From an uncultured Oscillospiraceae bacterium (GTDB taxonomy: Bacteria; Bacillota; Clostridia; Oscillospirales; Oscillospiraceae), in the NCBI GenBank assembly GCA_934613505.1, contig CAKTTB010000004.1, positions 70,072-134,071 on the forward strand: a stretch of DNA of 64,000 nt. The letters are read 5' to 3'. The notes below the pieces were generated by a model. It saw nothing but the letters and a program-made list of their open reading frames with translations. It did not search any database and had not been told where the DNA came from. Below, piece by piece: positions 62,239-64,000 of the stretch. The number at the start of each line of letters is the position of its first letter. Positions within the stretch are counted from its first letter, which is position 1. The translations under genes and the position numbers were made by a program.

Positions 62239-63444
62239 ATGGGTAAAAGTTTACGAGGCAAAGAATGCGGCAAGGGTATCTGCCAGAGAAAGGACGGTTT
62301 ATATAGCGCAAGATTTGTAAGCAGCGAAGGAAAGCGTCAGGTCAAGTGCTTTTCCTCACTTCCGGAAGCCCGGAACTGGCTGGAAGATGCAAAGTATGCA
62401 GACCGTCATGAGGATGTGTTTGCTCCGCCGGATATGACGGTAACAGAATGGTTTGAGTTCTGGATCAGCCACATCGTGGGAGACTTAGCGCCGAACACAA
62501 AGAGAAATTACCGGGAGCGGTATGAGTACAATGTAAAGCCCGTGATTGGTAAGATGCGGCTCACAGATGTCAAGCCGATGCACTGCAAGATGGTTTTCAA
62601 CCAAATGGAAGCATCGTATGCCGGTTCAACGATCCGCCAGACATATATTGCTATGGGAACGATGTTTCGGGCTGCTGTGATGAACGACATGATCCGGAAG
62701 CACCCGATGGACGGCGTTCGCTTTACCAAGCCCGTCCGCGCTGTGGACGACATCAAATGTCTTACAACGGATGAGCAGCAGAAATTTATGGAGGCAGCCA
62801 AACGCTCCCATAACTATGCGCAGTATGCCCTGATTTTAGAAACAGGGATGCGGACAGGTGAAGTGATCGGGCTGACATGGGATGCCATCGACTGGAAAGC
62901 AAGAACTCTTACGGTAAATAAGACGCTGGAGTTTCGGCATAAACAGAAGGTGTGGCGCGCAGGTCCTCCCAAAACGCAGCAGAGCTATCGCACCATCCCG
63001 CTGACAGATCGGGCCTATGAAATTCTGAAAGAAATCAAGGATAAGCGCCCTTGGCAAAAGGAATCTCCGCTGCTCTCGCAAACACTGGAATATATCGACC
63101 GGCGAACGGGGGCAATCTCCCGGCTGGTCATGCGTGATCTTGTCTTTATCAACTGGCGTACCGGGGAACCGGCGAAAAACAGTTCCTATGATACCCACCT
63201 TTACAAGCTATGCGACGAAGCAGGAATTGAAAAATTCTGTATGCACGCTTTGCGCCACACCTATGCAACGCGTGCAATCGAAAGCGGGATGCATCCGAAG
63301 GTGCTGCAAAAACTGCTCGGTCATGCCAGCATCAAAACGACGATGGATCGGTATGTTCATGTGACGAATGATTCCATGTCAAAAGCCGTATTACAATTTG
63401 AAAAAATGCAGCAAAACCAAAATGGTACAGTAATGGTACAGTAA
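62239..63444 (+). CDS. int: Tn916/Tn1549-type integrase
   Basis: A 401-residue tyrosine recombinase. The N-terminal arm-binding domain ([20 protein letters not shown]) is Tn916-like, then a SAM-like domain, then the catalytic domain with Arg in [24 protein letters not shown] (His-x-x-Arg), [13 protein letters not shown] and Tyr in RYVHV. All catalytic residues are seen. It ends in a short tandem duplication ATGGTACAGTA (63423-63444) that supplies the last codons. RBS AAAGGAG. Confidence 0.94.
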   Translation: MGKSLRGKECGKGICQRKDGLYSARFVSSEGKRQVKCFSSLPEARNWLEDAKYADRHEDVFAPPDMTVTEWFEFWISHIVGDLAPNTKRNYRERYEYNVKPVIGKMRLTDVKPMHCKMVFNQMEASYAGSTIRQTYIAMGTMFRAAVMNDMIRKHPMDGVRFTKPVRAVDDIKCLTTDEQQKFMEAAKRSHNYAQYALILETGMRTGEVIGLTWDAIDWKARTLTVNKTLEFRHKQKVWRAGPPKTQQSYRTIPLTDRAYEILKEIKDKRPWQKESPLLSQTLEYIDRRTGAISRLVMRDLVFINWRTGEPAKNSSYDTHLYKLCDEAGIEKFCMHALRHTYATRAIESGMHPKVLQKLLGHASIKTTMDRYVHVTNDSMSKAVLQFEKMQQNQNGTVMVQ

Positions 63445-63717
63445 GCGCCGTTCAAGTGCCGAAAACCCTTGAAAAATAAGGAGATAGAGAAAACTATGAA
63501 ATTAGGTATCGTCGAAAGCGAGCCTGTTTCTATAATTCTCCGCAAACGCGCAAATGCCGATAAAGCTTGATAGGACAGGCATTTTCGGATGAAGTCAAAA
63601 CATAAAAGTTCCTATTTCCCTACGCATCCCCACGCAGAAATGGCGTAAAAATGGCGTAGAGGAACCGGCGATGCGCAGTTGCGAAAATCGCCTGCTGCAA
63701 CATTACTAAGAATATTC
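63445..63717. other. Gap after int, no clear gene
   Basis: The gap probably contains the right end of the element. There is a 24-codon frame from ATG 63496 behind AAGGAG, too short to judge. A small direct repeat AATGGCGTA occurs at 63639 and 63651. Confidence 0.4.
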
Positions 63718-63751
63718 AAGCTGCCCTGCGCACAAGCAGGGCAGCTTTTTT
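63718..63751 (+). terminator. Rho-independent terminator
   Basis: A 12-bp stem AAGCTGCCCTGC/GCAGGGCAGCTT followed by TTTT. It ends plus-strand transcription from int. Confidence 0.88.
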
Positions 63752-63785
63752 ATCCGCACACCGGCGCAGAGAACTACAAGGCGTT

Positions 63786-63947
63786 TCACTTCGCACTCGG
63801 CTGAGCCGCAGCGTCCGGCGCGAAATATTTCCGCCACGGGAAGCGGTCACAGAACGTCCAGTGCTTTTCATAAAACGCGGAGAATCGTCCGATGACATAT
63901 GCTTGTCCTTTTATACTTACTACATTATAATGATAGTAAAACAGCAT
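63786..63947 (-). CDS. Hypothetical small aromatic protein (53 aa)
   Basis: ATG 63947 on the minus strand has GGGAGGA 8 bases upstream. The 53 residues open MLFYYHYNVVSIKGQAYVIG and continue RFSAFYEKHWTFCDRFPWRK, rich in Tyr, Phe and Trp and basic. No family is recognised. The start codon lies in a 9-bp hairpin whose loop carries the ribosome site, suggesting translational control. Confidence 0.55.
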   Translation of the reverse strand: MLFYYHYNVVSIKGQAYVIGRFSAFYEKHWTFCDRFPWRKYFAPDAAAQPSAK

Positions 63948-63975
63948 GGCGGCGTCCTCCCGTGGGCCGCCATGC
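63944..63975 (-). promoter_or_regulatory. Hairpin enclosing the ribosome site and start codon
   Basis: GCATGGCGG (63944-63952) pairs with CCGCCATGC (63967-63975). In minus-strand RNA the loop holds GGGAGG and the 3' arm holds the start codon of the small gene. The last 25 bases of the window show nothing else. Confidence 0.5.
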
Positions 63976-64000
63976 CTTTAACTGCTGGGAATGACAGAAA

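Larger units (their letters stand above)
58421..63480. mobile_element. Decayed Tn1549/Tn916-like conjugative element
   Basis: Module order YodL-TTRAP (minus), repeat region, mobC, repA, DnaC-like gene, xis, int is that of Tn1549-like elements, but all conjugation genes and the relaxase are missing, and several remaining genes are broken. The exact ends were not found; I saw no flanking direct repeats. Confidence 0.75.

Overview
The window reads as a chromosome of a GC-rich member of the Clostridia, most likely Oscillospirales (Oscillibacter or Dysosmobacter-like). This is inferred from the Firmicutes gene order tig-clpP-clpX-lon-ysxC, type III glutamine synthetase, a eukaryote-type ProRS, [4Fe-4S] L-serine dehydratase, frequent TTG starts behind strong GGAGG sites, and prophage and Tn1549-like modules typical of gut Firmicutes. 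No rRNA or other species marker is present, so the genus is a guess.

Layout. 1-24.7 kb is housekeeping: the end of an L,D-transpeptidase, glnN-pyrG, a P-type cation ATPase, a ferredoxin, a DEDD exonuclease, a two-component pair, then the run lepB-rbgA-rnhB-yraN-dipeptidase-thrC-phosphoesterase and the proteostasis run tig-clpP-clpX-lon-ysxC, facing a PcrA/UvrD helicase. 24.8-31.2 kb is a metal island: a DtxR-family regulator diverges from feoA-feoA-feoB plus two small accessory proteins, and converges on two COG0523 GTPases, one with a long His/Asp/Cys tract and one fused to a DUF1980-like domain.

31.3-39.1 kb: two tRNA-Ser genes, the second of which is the attachment site of a compact 7.6 kb integrative element bounded by 25-bp direct repeats. 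It carries an integrase, repressor, excisionase-like proteins, two truncated phage-type replication proteins around a possible iteron origin, paired ArpU/DUF1492-like proteins, a Fic-XRE pair, a possible structured leader RNA and a run of small proteins. It has no structural, packaging or conjugation genes.

39.2-46.3 kb returns to core genes: NhaC antiporter, DUF1538 transporter with a tandem PII protein, ProRS and serine dehydratase. 46.3-47.9 kb is a gene graveyard (SIR2 remnant, RelB with a broken RelE partner, HxlR fragment). 48-58.3 kb is a catabolic cluster: LysR regulator, DapA/NanA-type aldolase, zinc dehydrogenase, two D-2-hydroxyacid dehydrogenases, a CUT1-type ABC importer without its ATPase, a D-lyxose isomerase-like protein and an esterase. 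It probably imports and breaks down a sugar or sugar-acid that I cannot name.

58.4-63.5 kb is a decayed Tn1549/Tn916-like element: IS3 fragment, truncated TTRAP and YodL-type genes, a long repeat region before mobC, repA broken by one stop codon, a DnaC-like ATPase, and apparently intact xis and int. The window closes with a small minus-strand gene whose start codon lies in a hairpin.
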